Origin: Candidatus Moranbacteria bacterium CG23_combo_of_CG06-09_8_20_14_all_35_22
GTDB lineage: Bacteria > Patescibacteriota > Minisyncoccia > Moranbacterales > UBA2206
DNA length: 16,398 nt
Assembly: GCA_002772115.1 (NCBI GenBank)
Contig: PCRW01000062.1
Coordinates: forward strand, 1-16,398
Direction of reading: 5' to 3'
A program made the position numbers and the translations under genes. Below the pieces are notes generated by a model. It made no database searches. It was given only the letters and a program-made list of their open reading frames with translations, and was not told the origin of the DNA. Below, in pieces: positions 1 through 7,464 of the stretch (the first letter of the stretch is position 1; every line of letters starts with the position of its first letter).

Positions 1-3000
1 GACTTCATTGGAAGACGATATATTTTCAGCCAAAGTTTCTTTGGCAATTAACATATTAAATTTTTCAAGAACTACTGATTTGCCACTATAAACTATTCCA
101 ATTCGATTGTCAACTTCATAACCAGCAACCTTTCTCATCTCTTGAATAAACCGAATAATCTCCCGCGCTTGACCTTCGAGTTTGAGTTCGGGGGTAATCT
201 TAGTGTCGAGAACAATTTCTTCTTCCTGATTTTCATCAATCTTTATTTCTTTAACATTTAATTCTTCTTTTATTATTTCCTGCAACTCTTTGCTTAATTC
301 TTTATTCTTAATTCTTACTTCTTGCAATGGTTGACGAACTTTTATCCCCGCTTTAGCTCGCAACTGCAATGCTTCTGTGATAACATTTCTCGTTTCTTCC
401 ATTTCCTTATTTAATTTTTCATCAATCAAACTTTCATCGGCGATTGGAAAATCTTGCAGATGTACAGAAAATACGCCCTCTCCCCCTGCCTCACCGGTAG
501 GCAGGCAATCTTTTCCCGAATACGGGCAAGGGAGCATCCCCTCTCCCCCTTTGGGGGAGATGTCGCGTACTCGCGACAGAGAGGGTTCTGCAAGGTTCCG
601 ATAAATTTCCTCAGAAATAAACGGCGTAAACGGCGCCATTAGTTTTGCCAAAGTTATCAAAACATAATGCAATGTGGCATAAGCTTCATTTTTATCAGTG
701 TCATTTTCACTTTTCCAAAATCTTTTTCGACTGCGACGAATGTACCAATTGGAAAGATTGTCGATAAATTTTGGAAAACATCTAGCTGTGCGAGTGAGTT
801 CATAATTTTCCATATTTTCATTAACATCTCTAACAAGTAAATTTAACTCCGAAATAATCCATTTATCCAATAAATTATTTTTTATTGTTATTTGATCATT
901 GTTCGTTGATTTTTGATACCCGTCAATATTTGCATACAGCACAAAAAAAGAATAACTATTCCAAAGCATACGAAACATTCCTCGGACAAGATCCGATAAA
1001 TCCGCTTCTTTGAAATTCAAATTCTCCGCTTGCATCACACTGGAAGATGTCAGATAAAATCGCAAAGCATCTGCGCCATATTTTTCCAAAACATAATTCG
1101 GATCCGGATAATTGTTGAGCCGTTTTGCCATTTTCTTTCCATCTTCTGCCAGAACTATTCCATTGACCACCACATTTTTGAAAGCCAGATTATCTTTTAT
1201 TCCATTAGAAATAACATGCAGATAATAAAACCAGCAACGAGTCTGATCAATTCCCTCGGCGATAAATTCCGCCGGAAAACCTTTTTCAAATTTTTCTTGA
1301 TTTTCAAATGGATAATGAATCTCGGCGTACGGCATTGAACCAGAGTCAAACCAAGTGTCAAGCACATCGGGAATTCTTTTCATTATCCCACCGCATTTTT
1401 CACATTTAAAATTAATTTTGTCAACAATATGTTTATGAATATCAACAATTTTTTCTCCGGACAATTCCTCCAACTCTTTTACTGATCCAATGACTTTCAA
1501 ATTATCACACTTTTTTATATTTTTTCCGCGTAAGTCCGCGTTCAGTCCGTGTGAGTCAGCGCCTTGACATTTCCAAATCGGCATAACACTTGCCCAAAAA
1601 CGCTGACGAGAAATTGACCAATCACGGGCTGATTCAAGCCAATTTCCAAATCGGCCATTTTTGATATGCACAGGCGACCAATTTATTTCCTTGGCAGTTT
1701 TCAACATTTTTTCTTTGATTTTTTCCACACTCACAAACCATGAAGAAGTTGCATAATTGATGAGTGGCGTTTCACAGCGCCAACAATGTGGATAGCTATG
1801 TTCGTATTTTTCTTTAGCAAAAAGCAAACCTTTTTTTGCCAAATATTTTATAATTTCTACATCAGTTTTTTGCGGGTCGCCCTGTGGCTTCACATGTAGT
1901 CCAGAAAAATCAACTGCCTCGGTTTTTATTATTCCATCCATTCCAACATGTTGAATAAAAGGTAAGTTTTCTTTTTTTCCCAAGTTCATATCATCTTCTC
2001 CGAAAGCTGGAGCAATATGCACGATTCCAGTTCCATCCTCTGTTGTCACAAAATCACCCGCATAAATTTTCCAACCATTTTCATGATTTTCTAGTTTTTC
2101 TTGAGAAGAATAATAATCAAAAAGTGGCTTGTATGTTTTTCCAATCAAATCTTTACCGTCTATCTCATTTACTATTTCATATTCTTTATTCTTGAAAACC
2201 TCTTCCACTCTTTCTTTGGCAAGAATATAAAAATTATTTTCATATTTTACTAAAACATATTTAATATTTTCGCCAACCGCCAAAGCTACATTGCCAATCA
2301 ATGTCCACGGCGTTGTTGTCCATGCAAGAATATATGTTTTTACATCTTTCGTATTTTCGTATTTCGTATTAATTTCGTAGTTCGTAATTTCAAACTTAGC
2401 AATCACTGATAAATCTTTCACATCCTTATATCCTTCGGCTATTTCTGATTGCGAAAGCGTCGTTTCGCAACGCGGACAGATATGCATTGAACGATAACCT
2501 TCATAAATCAAACCTTTGTCATAAAGTTCTTTGAAAACCCACCAAACTGATTCCATATAGGACAAATCCATTGTTTTGTACGCATTTTTCATATCCGCCC
2601 AACGCCCAAACCGTTTGATTGTTTTTTCCCATTCTGCCACATAAGTAAGAACTTTTGACCGACAAAGATCATTAAATTTATCCACACCCATTTTCTCTAT
2701 ATCCTTTTTCGCTTTTGAGCCCAATTCTTTTTCAACAATATTTTCAATTGGCAGTCCGTGACAATCCCAGCCCCATTTTCTTGGAACATATTTACCCTTC
2801 ATTGTCCAAAACCGTGGAACAATATCTTTCATCGCACTGCCAACTAAATGGCCGTAATGCGGAGTGCCAGTTGCAAATGGTGGTCCATCATAAAAAGTAT
2901 ACAGTGGCTTGCCCGCTCTATTCTCAAGAGATTTTTCAAAAATTTTATTCTCTTCCCAAAATTTCAAAATTTCTTCTTCCATCTCAGGAAATGATTGTCT

Positions 3001-3021
3001 CGCATCAACTTTTTTAAACAT
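1..3021 (-). CDS. ileS: Isoleucyl-tRNA synthetase, 3' end beyond the window
   Basis: Class I synthetase charging tRNA-Ile in the cytoplasm. The frame is read leftward from ATG at 3019-3021 for 1007 codons; the lines I checked are free of stops, and it is still open at base 1, so only the C-terminus is missing. Visible motifs: PPFATGTPHYGHL (HIGH signature as HYGH, residues 55-58), TTTPWTL of the CP1 editing domain, WFDSG, a KMSKS loop written KMAKR (about 630-634, Ser to Ala), and cysteine pairs (CPRC, CEKC) fitting zinc sites. The length and motif style fit the long, eukaryote-like bacterial IleS type. No Shine-Dalgarno site precedes the start. The protein carries three repeat-derived in-frame insertions, near residues 211-226, 486-499 and 812-850, listed separately. 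It is the last gene of a minus-strand run with argS, a glycosyltransferase and a GxxExxY gene. Confidence 0.97.
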   Translation of the reverse strand, partial: MFKKVDARQSFPEMEEEILKFWEENKIFEKSLENRAGKPLYTFYDGPPFATGTPHYGHLVGSAMKDIVPRFWTMKGKYVPRKWGWDCHGLPIENIVEKELGSKAKKDIEKMGVDKFNDLCRSKVLTYVAEWEKTIKRFGRWADMKNAYKTMDLSYMESVWWVFKELYDKGLIYEGYRSMHICPRCETTLSQSEIAEGYKDVKDLSVIAKFEITNYEINTKYENTKDVKTYILAWTTTPWTLIGNVALAVGENIKYVLVKYENNFYILAKERVEEVFKNKEYEIVNEIDGKDLIGKTYKPLFDYYSSQEKLENHENGWKIYAGDFVTTEDGTGIVHIAPAFGEDDMNLGKKENLPFIQHVGMDGIIKTEAVDFSGLHVKPQGDPQKTDVEIIKYLAKKGLLFAKEKYEHSYPHCWRCETPLINYATSSWFVSVEKIKEKMLKTAKEINWSPVHIKNGRFGNWLESARDWSISRQRFWASVMPIWKCQGADSHGLNADLRGKNIKKCDNLKVIGSVKELEELSGEKIVDIHKHIVDKINFKCEKCGGIMKRIPDVLDTWFDSGSMPYAEIHYPFENQEKFEKGFPAEFIAEGIDQTRCWFYYLHVISNGIKDNLAFKNVVVNGIVLAEDGKKMAKRLNNYPDPNYVLEKYGADALRFYLTSSSVMQAENLNFKEADLSDLVRGMFRMLWNSYSFFVLYANIDGYQKSTNNDQITIKNNLLDKWIISELNLLVRDVNENMENYELTRTARCFPKFIDNLSNWYIRRSRKRFWKSENDTDKNEAYATLHYVLITLAKLMAPFTPFISEEIYRNLAEPSLSRVRDISPKGGEGMLPCPYSGKDCLPTGEAGGEGVFSVHLQDFPIADESLIDEKLNKEMEETRNVITEALQLRAKAGIKVRQPLQEVRIKNKELSKELQEIIKEELNVKEIKIDENQEEEIVLDTKITPELKLEGQAREIIRFIQEMRKVAGYEVDNRIGIVYSGKSVVLEKFNMLIAKETLAENISSSNEV
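474..588. repeat. In-frame palindromic repeat cluster inside ileS
   Basis: About 38 codons separate FISEEIYRNL from SVHLQDFPIADESLID, which are usually nearly adjacent in IleS. The best-formed unit is 539-587: outer arms CCCTCTC/GAGAGGG, a CTCCCCCTTTGGGGGAG hairpin, then the hairpin TGTCGCGTACTCGCGACA at 561-578. Left of it lie a partial second copy (CCCTCTCCCC) and a nested palindrome, CCTGCCT-ACCGGT-AGGCAGG with one extra base, at 485-505. The frame is kept and no stop is introduced. Sister units sit in argS, rnhB and dnaE. Confidence 0.85.
1526..1565. repeat. In-frame repeat insertion inside ileS, second family
   Basis: The stretch is built from near-repeats of AGTCCGCGT / AGTCCGTGT / AGTCAGCG and is translated as about 14 residues (QGADSHGLNADLRG) between PIWKC and KKCDNLKVIGSVKEL. 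In related enzymes the first cysteine is followed closely by the second, so the insertion appears to split a zinc-binding cysteine pair. The reading frame stays open. Identification as a repeat rests on its internal repetition and its placement; no second copy is in the window. Confidence 0.55.
2345..2390. repeat. In-frame copy of the TTCGTA repeat inside ileS
   Basis: The bases at 2371-2387 (AATTTCGTAGTTCGTAA) are identical to 8672-8688, the right arm of the 84-bp hairpin upstream of dnaE, and TTCGTATTTCG is shared just before. In ileS it is translated as roughly TNYEINTKYENTKDVK, between the conserved AKFEI strand and TYILAWTTTPWTL of the editing domain, where other IleS proteins have a short loop. 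Confidence 0.75.
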
Positions 3022-3044
3022 ACACTATAAAATTACAAAAATTG

Positions 3045-3070
3045 TACAAAAATACAAATGTACAAAAATT
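3045..3070 (+). repeat. Left inverted repeat of the GxxExxY unit
   Basis: 26 bases rich in TACAAAAA units that overlap the stop codon (3069-3071) of the GxxExxY gene. The sequence also forms the region immediately upstream of ileS, so the ileS promoter, if there is one, lies within or next to the repeat. It pairs with 3451-3476. Confidence 0.75.
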
Positions 3071-3452
3071 AATTTATATTAAGAATTCTTTTAAATTTTA
3101 CACCGCTACTCGTTATGTTGATTAAAATTCCTAGCTTTAGATTTGTTGTTTTCAAATACTGCAGAACTTGAGTTATATTATTTTTAGAAAAATAGTCTCC
3201 TCTTTTTAATTCAACTACAATTTTATTTTCCACAAGAAAATCAAATTGATAATTCCCAATTACTTCGTTTTTATATTTAAGTTTATAGGGTATTTGCCTT
3301 TTAAAAATAATTTTTCTGTTTTTAAATTCTTTAGCAATAGCATCTTCATAATATCTTTCCTTGAAACCATATCCTAATTCCTTAAAAACTTCAAAAACTG
3401 ATCCAACTATCTCATAGCTCAACTTTTTATAGATAACTTTATCATTGTCCAT
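3069..3452 (-). CDS. GxxExxY family protein, PD-(D/E)XK nuclease-like fold
   Basis: A 127-residue protein of the usual length for this family. The naming motif is present as GFKERYY (G29, E32, Y35) followed by EDAI. A restriction-endonuclease-like core follows: FDFLVENKIVVELK with D71, E81 and K83 in the D...ExK arrangement, then QVLQYLK and LGILINI, typical of the PD-(D/E)XK fold. The family is widespread in bacteria, including CPR genomes; its biological role is not established, and nuclease activity is an inference from the fold. There is no Shine-Dalgarno site; the start codon directly abuts an inverted repeat. It lies in the argS-glycosyltransferase-ileS run but has no evident functional link to it. 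The bracketing inverted repeats suggest insertion as a cassette. Confidence 0.9.
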   Translation of the reverse strand: MDNDKVIYKKLSYEIVGSVFEVFKELGYGFKERYYEDAIAKEFKNRKIIFKRQIPYKLKYKNEVIGNYQFDFLVENKIVVELKRGDYFSKNNITQVLQYLKTTNLKLGILINITSSGVKFKRILNIN

Positions 3453-3476
3453 TTTTTGTACTTTTGTATTTTTGTA
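3451..3476 (-). repeat. Right inverted repeat of the GxxExxY unit
   Basis: Inverted partner of 3045-3070 with two mismatches. It continues outward to about 3494 with another TTTGTATTTTTGTAGGG unit, and its inner end touches the ATG of the GxxExxY gene at 3450-3452. Confidence 0.75.
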
Positions 3477-3500
3477 ATATTTTGTATTTTTGTAGGGAAA

Positions 3501-4667
3501 TTACTGAAAACTTTTATAAACCTCCAGTGTTTCTTTCGCGCATTTTTCCCAATTGAATTTTTCCACTTGTTTTTTGCCTTTTTCGCGAAACTCATTTTTC
3601 AAATTTTCGTCCATGGCAAATTTCATCATTGCTTCAGCAATACTTTCGGTATTTATCGGATTGATTTGATAAGCCCCGTCTCCTGCCACTTCTGGGATAG
3701 AAGAAACATTCGACACAATCGCCGGCGTACCTGTTGCAAAAGCTTCCAAAACTGTCATACCAAAACCTTCATAGAGCGAAGGCATCACGAAAAAATCAGC
3801 ATTTTTGAAAAGTGGCACCAGTTCATCACCCACCACATAGCCGGTAAAAATTACATCCTTAATCAAACCAAGGTCTTTTACTATTTGTTTGTATTCCTGT
3901 GAGAGCCAGCCATTTTTTCCGGCTAAAATAAGTTTATGATCACACTTGCCTTTGGTTTTTTGACATTTTTCTTTGAAAATTTTGAAGGCTTCCAAAAGCT
4001 TGGTGATATTTTTTATCGGTTCAATTGTGCCAAGGAACAATATATATTTTTTATCCTGTGGAATTCCATATTTTTCCAAAACTTTTTCGCGGGCTAGCTT
4101 TGATTCTTCAAAAAGTCGCTTGTCAAAACCAACATTGATGACTTTGATTTTTTCGCTATCATATTTGAAAATATTTTCAATATCTTTTTTGGTGGAATTT
4201 GAAACGGCAATTATTTTGTCCGCTTTCCCAATCATTAAACTTGTTTTGGCTTTTATTTTCGTCCGCTTGAGCTTAGGAAAAACTTCCGGCACTTTGTAAA
4301 CCGCTAAATCATGCACTGTCACAATCATTTTTCCAAGATAACCCATCGGAATCCGACTCATTGGCGAAGTCGAATGGATAACATCCAAATTTTCTTTCAT
4401 GAGAGTCGCCGTGCCTAAAATTTCATTATACGCTCCTGGTAAATATTTTTTATAGTCCGAAAATGGATAGAATTTTATCTTCACATTGTCTCGGGCAAAT
4501 TTTTTGATATCTTTTTCTCGGACACGAAAATCAAAAAACAAAACATATTCGTTTTCTTTGTCAATTTCCAAAAGATGACGAATGAGCTGGTAGGTATAAT
4601 GCCCCACTCCAATTGCTTCACCCTTCTCTGGATTCAAAATTGTTCGAGCGTCAATTCCTATACGCAT
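3501..4667 (-). CDS. Glycosyltransferase, GT4 family (GT-B fold)
   Basis: A 388-residue protein, typical for GT4 retaining glycosyltransferases that add sugars from nucleotide donors to cell-surface glycans, glycolipids or similar acceptors at the cytoplasmic membrane face. The N-terminal domain opens with MRIGIDARTIL and a glycine-rich loop (GVGHYTYQL). The C-terminal donor-binding domain shows YILFLGTIEPIKNI, the linker KLILAGKNGW, and SLYEGFGMTVLEAFATGTP with the EX7E pair E300 and E308, followed by SNVSSIPEVAGD. These are hallmark GT4 features. Donor and acceptor cannot be read from sequence. No Shine-Dalgarno site is seen; the start at 4665-4667 abuts the palindromic repeat at 4668-4764, which separates it from argS. 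Confidence 0.93.
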   Translation of the reverse strand: MRIGIDARTILNPEKGEAIGVGHYTYQLIRHLLEIDKENEYVLFFDFRVREKDIKKFARDNVKIKFYPFSDYKKYLPGAYNEILGTATLMKENLDVIHSTSPMSRIPMGYLGKMIVTVHDLAVYKVPEVFPKLKRTKIKAKTSLMIGKADKIIAVSNSTKKDIENIFKYDSEKIKVINVGFDKRLFEESKLAREKVLEKYGIPQDKKYILFLGTIEPIKNITKLLEAFKIFKEKCQKTKGKCDHKLILAGKNGWLSQEYKQIVKDLGLIKDVIFTGYVVGDELVPLFKNADFFVMPSLYEGFGMTVLEAFATGTPAIVSNVSSIPEVAGDGAYQINPINTESIAEAMMKFAMDENLKNEFREKGKKQVEKFNWEKCAKETLEVYKSFQ

Positions 4668-4764
4668 AATACAAATCTACAAATAAATGCTAATCTGCGA
4701 ATATGCGAATGCTACAAATATTTGCATATTTGTAGATTAGCATAAGATTCGCATCATTTGTATT
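4668..4764. repeat. 97-bp composite palindromic repeat between argS and the GT4 gene
   Basis: It fills almost the whole intergenic gap. Outer arms are AATACAAAT (4668-4676) and ATTTGTATT (4756-4764). Inside, ATGCTAATCT (4687-4696) pairs with AGATTAGCAT (4734-4743), and CTACAAAT at 4677-4684 and 4712-4719 can each pair with ATTTGTAG at 4728-4735, allowing alternative folds. It shares the TACAAAT/GCGAAT character of the other AT-rich repeats here. It touches the start codon of the glycosyltransferase. Confidence 0.75.
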
Positions 4765-4772
4765 ATAAATTT

Positions 4773-6539
4773 TTACATTTTATTTGGAGAATTCACCCCC
4801 ATCAATCTTAGCGCTTCTCCTAATACTATTCTAACAGCATTTATAAGGTTTAGTCTAGCACTGGTAAGTTCCAAATTTTCTTCGTCTATCACTTTGCAAT
4901 CATTATAGAAAGAATGAAATTTATCCGCCAATTTTATCGCATAATACGGCAATTTGTGCACTTCATAACTTTTTGAAATTTCTTCAATCAATTCCGGAAA
5001 TTTATTCAGTTCTCTGATTAAATTCAATTCTTTTTCGTGAGTTAATAAAGATAAATCTACCTTATTCCTCCTCTCCCTTTGGGAGAGGATGTCCGGTACT
5101 CCGGACAGGAGAGGGTTCCCCTTGACCTTCTCTAAGATACTACAAATTCTAGCGTAGGCATATTGCACATATGGACCAGTTGCTCCGTCCAGTCGAATTG
5201 CCTCATCCATATCAAATTCAATATTTGTTTGGGCGCTATATTTGAGCATAAAAAATTTCAAAGCTCCCAATCCTATTTCTTTCTCTATTTTAGTCTGTGG
5301 AAATTTTTCTCGCACTTTTTCAATTATTTTTTCCATCAAAAATTTAGCTGGAATAATATTTCCCTTTCGCGAAGACATTGTTTCGTTTCCTTTAAGTGAA
5401 ACGAATTCATATTCAATATGTTTCATTTCTTTTTCAAATCCAATCAGCTCTAATATTTTGAAAATTTGCTTGAAATATAATCCCTGTCGAATATCCACCA
5501 CGACAATACTCTTATCAATTTTATATTCCTTAAATTTTTTAATCGCCAGAGGCACATCCTTGAGACCATACAGTACGCTTCCGTCTTTTCTAACTAAAAC
5601 CAATATACCCAAATTATACTTTTCTAAATCCGCAATTATCGCGCCTTGGCTCTCTTTGATAAATTCATATTTTAATAATTCAGGCAACATTTTTTTCCCT
5701 GATTTTTCTTCTTCACTTTCCCAAAAATACACCTCGAAATCCACGCCTAAATTTTTATATATTTCTTGAAATTCATCCAGCGACCACTCTTTGGTTTTTT
5801 CCCATATTTCAATTAATTTTTTATCGCCTGCTTCAAATTTTTTTTGCAAATTTTTGAATTCATTTTCATATTCTGGATTTTCAGAAATAGCTTTGACCGC
5901 CTGCGAATATACTTTTCCTAAAAATTCCGCTTTATTTTTGATACTATCTAAATTTTCATCTGAATAAAATTTTGTTATCCCCCAAAGGCACTTGGCAATA
6001 TGCGTTCCTGTGTCGCCAATATAATTAGCCGAAATAACATTATTTTTAGCTTTCTTTAAAATATTAACCAAAGAATTTCCGATAAAAACATTTCGCAAAT
6101 GCCCAATATGAAATTCTTTGTGTGTGTTCGGTTGAGAATATTCCACCATTATTTTTTCTTTTTTCTTTTCGCTCTCTCCAAATTTATTTTCTAATTTATT
6201 TATCTCTTGAACTTTATCTTGTAAATATTCTTTTGATAAATAGAAATTAATATACCCTGGTTTCACAACCTCAACTTTTTCAATTTCATTTTGCTTTATA
6301 CTTTCTACTTTATTCTTTATACTTTCTGCAATCTCCATCGGATTTTTTTTAGCGATCTTAACCCGCCTCGCGTCGACAAGCGATTGTCTCCGCGAGTCGA
6401 GGCGGGCCAAAACCATCGCCACATTCGTCGTATAATCGCCAAAATTTTCGACTTTCGGATAGTCAACTTCAACCTCCCCAATTTCATAACCAAGGTCTTT
6501 TACTGCTTTTTTTATTAATTTTCGAATTTTGTTTTTCAT
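4773..6539 (-). CDS. argS: Arginyl-tRNA synthetase
   Basis: Class I synthetase charging tRNA-Arg in the cytoplasm, 588 residues and apparently complete. The N-terminal tRNA-binding domain has DYTTNVAMVLA. The catalytic core has VEYSQPNTHKEFHIGHLRN (HIGH at 144-147), YIGDTGTHIAK, the KMSKS-equivalent MSSRKGN (M388), and GATGPYVQYAYARI leading to the anticodon-binding DALR domain, which ends GEALRLMGVNSP. Two repeat-derived in-frame insertions are present: ARLDSRRQSLVDARRV at about 45-60 and the PLLSGVPDILSQRERR region at about 475-492. No Shine-Dalgarno site precedes the ATG; a good promoter places the transcription start at or next to the start codon (see 6546-6574). It is the first gene of the minus-strand run to ileS. 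Confidence 0.97.
   Translation of the reverse strand: MKNKIRKLIKKAVKDLGYEIGEVEVDYPKVENFGDYTTNVAMVLARLDSRRQSLVDARRVKIAKKNPMEIAESIKNKVESIKQNEIEKVEVVKPGYINFYLSKEYLQDKVQEINKLENKFGESEKKKEKIMVEYSQPNTHKEFHIGHLRNVFIGNSLVNILKKAKNNVISANYIGDTGTHIAKCLWGITKFYSDENLDSIKNKAEFLGKVYSQAVKAISENPEYENEFKNLQKKFEAGDKKLIEIWEKTKEWSLDEFQEIYKNLGVDFEVYFWESEEEKSGKKMLPELLKYEFIKESQGAIIADLEKYNLGILVLVRKDGSVLYGLKDVPLAIKKFKEYKIDKSIVVVDIRQGLYFKQIFKILELIGFEKEMKHIEYEFVSLKGNETMSSRKGNIIPAKFLMEKIIEKVREKFPQTKIEKEIGLGALKFFMLKYSAQTNIEFDMDEAIRLDGATGPYVQYAYARICSILEKVKGNPLLSGVPDILSQRERRNKVDLSLLTHEKELNLIRELNKFPELIEEISKSYEVHKLPYYAIKLADKFHSFYNDCKVIDEENLELTSARLNLINAVRIVLGEALRLMGVNSPNKM
5067..5117. repeat. In-frame palindromic element inside argS (same family as 539-587)
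   Basis: Hairpin CCTCTCCC-TTT-GGGAGAGG (5070-5088) followed by TGTCCGGTACTCCGGACA (5090-5107) and GGAGAGGG. The second hairpin has the same TGTC...GACA frame and TACT loop as the ileS copy, but the inner stem is CGG/CCG rather than GCG/CGC, so pairing is retained. It is translated within the variable stretch between SILEKVK and DLSLLTHEKELNLIR. Confidence 0.85.
6362..6406. repeat. GC-rich palindrome in-frame inside argS
   Basis: Arms CCCGCCTCG (6362-6370) and CGAGGCGGG (6398-6406), with an inner hairpin GACAA-GCGA-TTGTC. It encodes about 15 residues between NVAMVLA and KIAKKNPMEIAESI, which normally join directly. A second, 42-bp copy lies outside genes at 16246-16287. The copies differ in length by three bases, and the loop hairpin changes on both sides (GACAA/TTGTC versus GAC/GTC). 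Confidence 0.85.
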
Positions 6540-6545
6540 ACTTTT

Positions 6546-6574
6546 ATACTAGCTTAAATAGGCGCAATAATCAA
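6546..6574 (-). promoter_or_regulatory. Promoter of argS, predicted leaderless
   Basis: On the minus strand, TTGATT (6569-6574) is followed after 17 bases by TAGTAT (6546-6551). The ATG begins six bases past the -10 box, so transcription should start at about the A of the start codon. This fits the absence of a Shine-Dalgarno site. Confidence 0.55.
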
Positions 6575-6585
6575 GAATGCCCTAT

Positions 6586-6604
6586 CCTAACATTCGATGT
6601 TAGG
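6586..6604. repeat. Small perfect hairpin at the end of rnhB
   Basis: CCTAACA-TTCGA-TGTTAGG overlaps the stop codon of rnhB and lies upstream of the argS promoter. No T-run follows on either strand, so it is not a typical intrinsic terminator; it may stabilise the rnhB mRNA end. Confidence 0.5.
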
Positions 6605-7337
6605 AGAAATTTACTAGGCATTTTCGGACTGGTCGGAAACTTTTGCGGTGGATTTCGCAGGGGCCGTGCTTTTTGAGAGCATCCATATGTATTTTTGTGC
6701 CATAGCCCTTGTGCTGGGCAAAATTATACTCGGGATAAATTTTATGCATTTCACCCATCATGCGGTCACGAGTCACTTTGGCATAAATCGAAGCGGCAGA
6801 AATTGATTTGACAATTTTATCTCCACTTACAATCGCCCGTTGTTCAAAAGAAAAGTTGGGAATTTTTTTGTTGCCATCCAGAAGAATTATCATTTTCGAA
6901 TTCTTAAAATTTTGAATTTTATTTTTCAACTGCGAAACCGCGCTCTTCATCGCCAAAAAACTCGCTTCTAAAATGTTTATTCGGTCAATTGTCCGATGAT
7001 CACAAATCCCCACGCCGACATAAAAATTTTCAGCTATAAAATCAAACAGGCTTTCCCTCTGCTTTTCCGAAAGCATTTTGGAGTCGCGAATAAGATTGAA
7101 TTTTTCCAAATCCTCCTCGCCCTTAGGGAGAGGATGTCGTGTACTCACGACAGGAGAGGGAACGCGTAGCACCACCGCGCACGCAACAACCGGACCAGCC
7201 AGTGGTCCTCTCCCCACCTCATCAATGCCAATGATAAAATCATAACCTTGAGCAATTAATTTTTTTTCCAGCTCAAAGCTTGACCCTGTTAAATATTTTT
7301 TGTCTTTATTTTTTGCTAATTCAAAATCATTTTCCAT
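6600..7337 (-). CDS. rnhB: Ribonuclease HII
   Basis: A cytoplasmic endonuclease that cuts the RNA strand of RNA-DNA hybrids and removes ribonucleotides from DNA. The protein has 245 residues; most RNase HII proteins are near 200-220. Motifs in order: GIDEVGRGPLAGPVV (D39, E40), RDSKMLSEKQRE, ILEASFLAMKSAV, ILLDGN (D154), ISAASIYAKVTRDRMM (D191) and YNFAQHKGYGT...HGP.EIHRKSF. The four acidic positions match the D-E-D-D set by family comparison. An extension (K2-K25) precedes the core, and RVPSPVVSTRHPLPKGEEDL at about 58-77 is a repeat-derived in-frame insertion. No Shine-Dalgarno site is visible. It is divergent from the gene at 7465. Confidence 0.96.
   Translation of the reverse strand: MENDFELAKNKDKKYLTGSSFELEKKLIAQGYDFIIGIDEVGRGPLAGPVVACAVVLRVPSPVVSTRHPLPKGEEDLEKFNLIRDSKMLSEKQRESLFDFIAENFYVGVGICDHRTIDRINILEASFLAMKSAVSQLKNKIQNFKNSKMIILLDGNKKIPNFSFEQRAIVSGDKIVKSISAASIYAKVTRDRMMGEMHKIYPEYNFAQHKGYGTKIHMDALKKHGPCEIHRKSFRPVRKCLVNFS
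7112..7162. repeat. In-frame palindromic element inside rnhB (same family as 539-587)
   Basis: CTCGCCCTTAGGGAGAG hairpin, then TGTCGTGTACTCACGACA (7135-7152) and GGAGAGGG. The inner stem is GTG/CAC, again compensated relative to the ileS and argS copies. It is read in a different reading frame from those copies (CCT GTC GTG AGT ACA CGA), yet stays open. It falls in a surface loop position after the VVACAVVL strand. Confidence 0.85.
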
Positions 7338-7464
7338 ACCATTAAAATTTAATCATTTTGAAATAATTATTTACACGGGGTTGCTTTAATCATAATTCTA
7401 TTATAGCCTATAGTTAAAATAGGAGGAAGTTTTTTAACAACAAACTATTAGGGAGGAAACCGTT

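Larger units (their letters stand above)
3045..3476. mobile_element. Possible element: GxxExxY gene bracketed by inverted repeats
   Basis: The arms at 3045-3070 and 3451-3476 are inverted copies matching at 24 of 26 positions (TACAAAAATACAAA-T/A-GTACAAAAA core). The left arm overlaps the stop codon of the GxxExxY gene and the right arm ends at its start codon, so almost nothing but the gene lies between them. The arm resembles the inner arm of the stand-alone hairpin at 8605-8688 with G-to-A changes. Mobility is inferred; no target duplication was identified. Confidence 0.4.

Noticed and set aside
377..642. Plus-strand open frames of 62-75 codons
   Set aside because: They are antisense to ileS, across the inserted repeat, which is stop-free in several frames; no ribosome site or protein features.
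3456..5769. Plus-strand open frames antisense to the glycosyltransferase and argS
   Set aside because: Shadows of conserved genes on the other strand; Phe/Ser/Leu-rich with no start signals.
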